From assembly GCA_019638495.1 (NCBI GenBank), contig JAHBTQ010000001.1:1-64000 (forward strand): a DNA stretch of 64,000 nt. The letters run 5' to 3'. The position numbers were made by a program, and so were the translations under genes. Shown here in pieces: positions 63,350 to 64,000 of this stretch. The number at the start of each line of letters is the position of its first letter. The first letter of the stretch is position 1. Source of the stretch: Taibaiella sp. (GTDB lineage: Bacteria; Bacteroidota; Bacteroidia; Chitinophagales; Chitinophagaceae). The notes under the pieces were generated by a model. That model did not search any database, had not been told where the DNA came from, and saw only the letters and a program-made list of their open reading frames with translations.

Positions 63350-63387
63350 CACAATAAGTTTCGGTTAGTTACGTTTAAAGTTTTGTT

Positions 63388-64000
63388 ATGCTCCGTAAAG
63401 CATCATTCACTCTGATATTGTCCGCAAATATAGCTTCGGCATGCACTGCGCTTGCGCAACCACCTCACGTTGCAAGAAGAATAGAGCACCACAACGGCAA
63501 CACTTTTCTTTTCCCTGGCACGTCGCTAGACACGGTTAAAGTATACGACCCAATAACGGAAGAAACGGTTCTGCAGGTCAGGGCAAAACCAACTGACCGC
63601 CCTGTGGCTATGAACGGCAAGAAAATCTATAACAATGCTGAAGTAACCTCATCTGTAGAACGCCGTAATGACATTATCCCATTCAGTTTTGAAGAATACT
63701 TGCTAAACAAGATAAAACCTGACCTGACAACGCATGCAGATGGCAGCTACCGCCTTTGCCTTGACAATATTGTCGTTGACAAAAGAGGTGATGTGCAGTA
63801 CTTTGCGACATTACTTACTAGAGGAGAAAGAGAGCTCGCGCCTAACGCTTTTTATCTCGAACCTGTCTATTTTTATCGAGAACGTAAGACAGGAGCAGAC
63901 ACTCTGTCGGTCGTAGAGCGCGCCATAGGCAAAGTGTTGCACACCCCGCTCTTTGTGCCCGCAAGAATAGACGGCAGAAAAGTGATAGCCTGTTATGAAT
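63388..64000 (+). CDS. Secreted protein with diverged TonB-C-like domain, C-terminus off window
   Basis: The frame from the ATG at 63388 is open to the end of the window (204 codons plus one base). It starts with a signal peptide (to Leu-Ala-Gln, about residue 24). It continues VKVYDPITEETVLQVRAKPT, MNGKKIYNNAE, LCLDNIVVDKRGDVQYFATL and VERAIGKVLHTPLF. These match the tails of the 59716/61161 peptidases and the protein at 62675. The gene lies 38 bp after the previous stop, extending the cluster past the window edge. Confidence 0.8.
   Translation, partial: MLRKASFTLILSANIASACTALAQPPHVARRIEHHNGNTFLFPGTSLDTVKVYDPITEETVLQVRAKPTDRPVAMNGKKIYNNAEVTSSVERRNDIIPFSFEEYLLNKIKPDLTTHADGSYRLCLDNIVVDKRGDVQYFATLLTRGERELAPNAFYLEPVYFYRERKTGADTLSVVERAIGKVLHTPLFVPARIDGRKVIACYE

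Overview
The window comes from a Bacteroidota chromosome, most likely the Chitinophagales/Chitinophagaceae side. The evidence is many secreted proteins with type IX secretion (T9SS) sorting tails of both kinds: type A in the proteases and small secreted proteins, and type B CHU_C/'gliding-motility' C-termini in the giant Ig/PKD proteins. Several genes also carry upstream TAnnTTTG boxes, the Bacteroidota -7 promoter element. No tRNA, rRNA, CRISPR array, insertion sequence or integrase was recognised. Gene density is high and most of the window looks chromosomal.

Layout. 1-1608: the N-terminal part of a secreted Ig-repeat protein running off the left edge. 1957-8359: housekeeping genes (J-domain co-chaperone, outer-membrane barrel, sigma-54 RpoN with a coupled YjbR protein, alanine dehydrogenase, TerB-like protein, FAD oxidoreductase). 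8373-10779: a lipoprotein/subtilisin/FAD-oxidoreductase operon. 10956-14265: an ECF sigma factor and a 903-aa protein that appears to span the envelope. 14533-17530: a secreted protein, a DtxR/MntR regulator, OsmC and a cupin. 17592-29577: three tandem giant type B T9SS proteins, two of which share a nearly identical 2.18-kb block. 29896-37408: GH19-like lysozyme, TypA, a transglutaminase-like protein, LOG phosphoribohydrolase, a DNRLRE protein, RadC and exonuclease III. 37509-45808: two more giant secreted proteins flanking phosphoglucosamine mutase. 46047-50427: M13 peptidase, YdjM-like membrane hydrolase and a phospholipase D/cardiolipin synthase. 50546-53820: a second ECF sigma/envelope-spanning protein pair. 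54130-57152: small unknown genes, MazG-like protein, MoxR ATPase and a DinB-like protein.

57200-64000 is the most unusual region. A BlaI-type repressor, preceded by two perfect palindromes lying on its promoter elements, heads a run of same-strand genes. It is followed by two small secreted proteins with a GldM C-terminal-like domain, then three tandem BlaR1-like M56 metallopeptidases, then two more secreted proteins. The first peptidase carries the same GldM-like domain as its periplasmic tail. The other two carry a different tail resembling a diverged TonB C-terminal domain, which recurs free-standing in the last two genes. This looks like a multi-sensor version of the BlaI/BlaR1 proteolytic signalling circuit and is the best candidate here for an undescribed system.

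Starts were moved from the longest open frame to internal codons where a signal peptide, family alignment or promoter element required it. All functional calls rest on reading motifs by eye; no database search was run.
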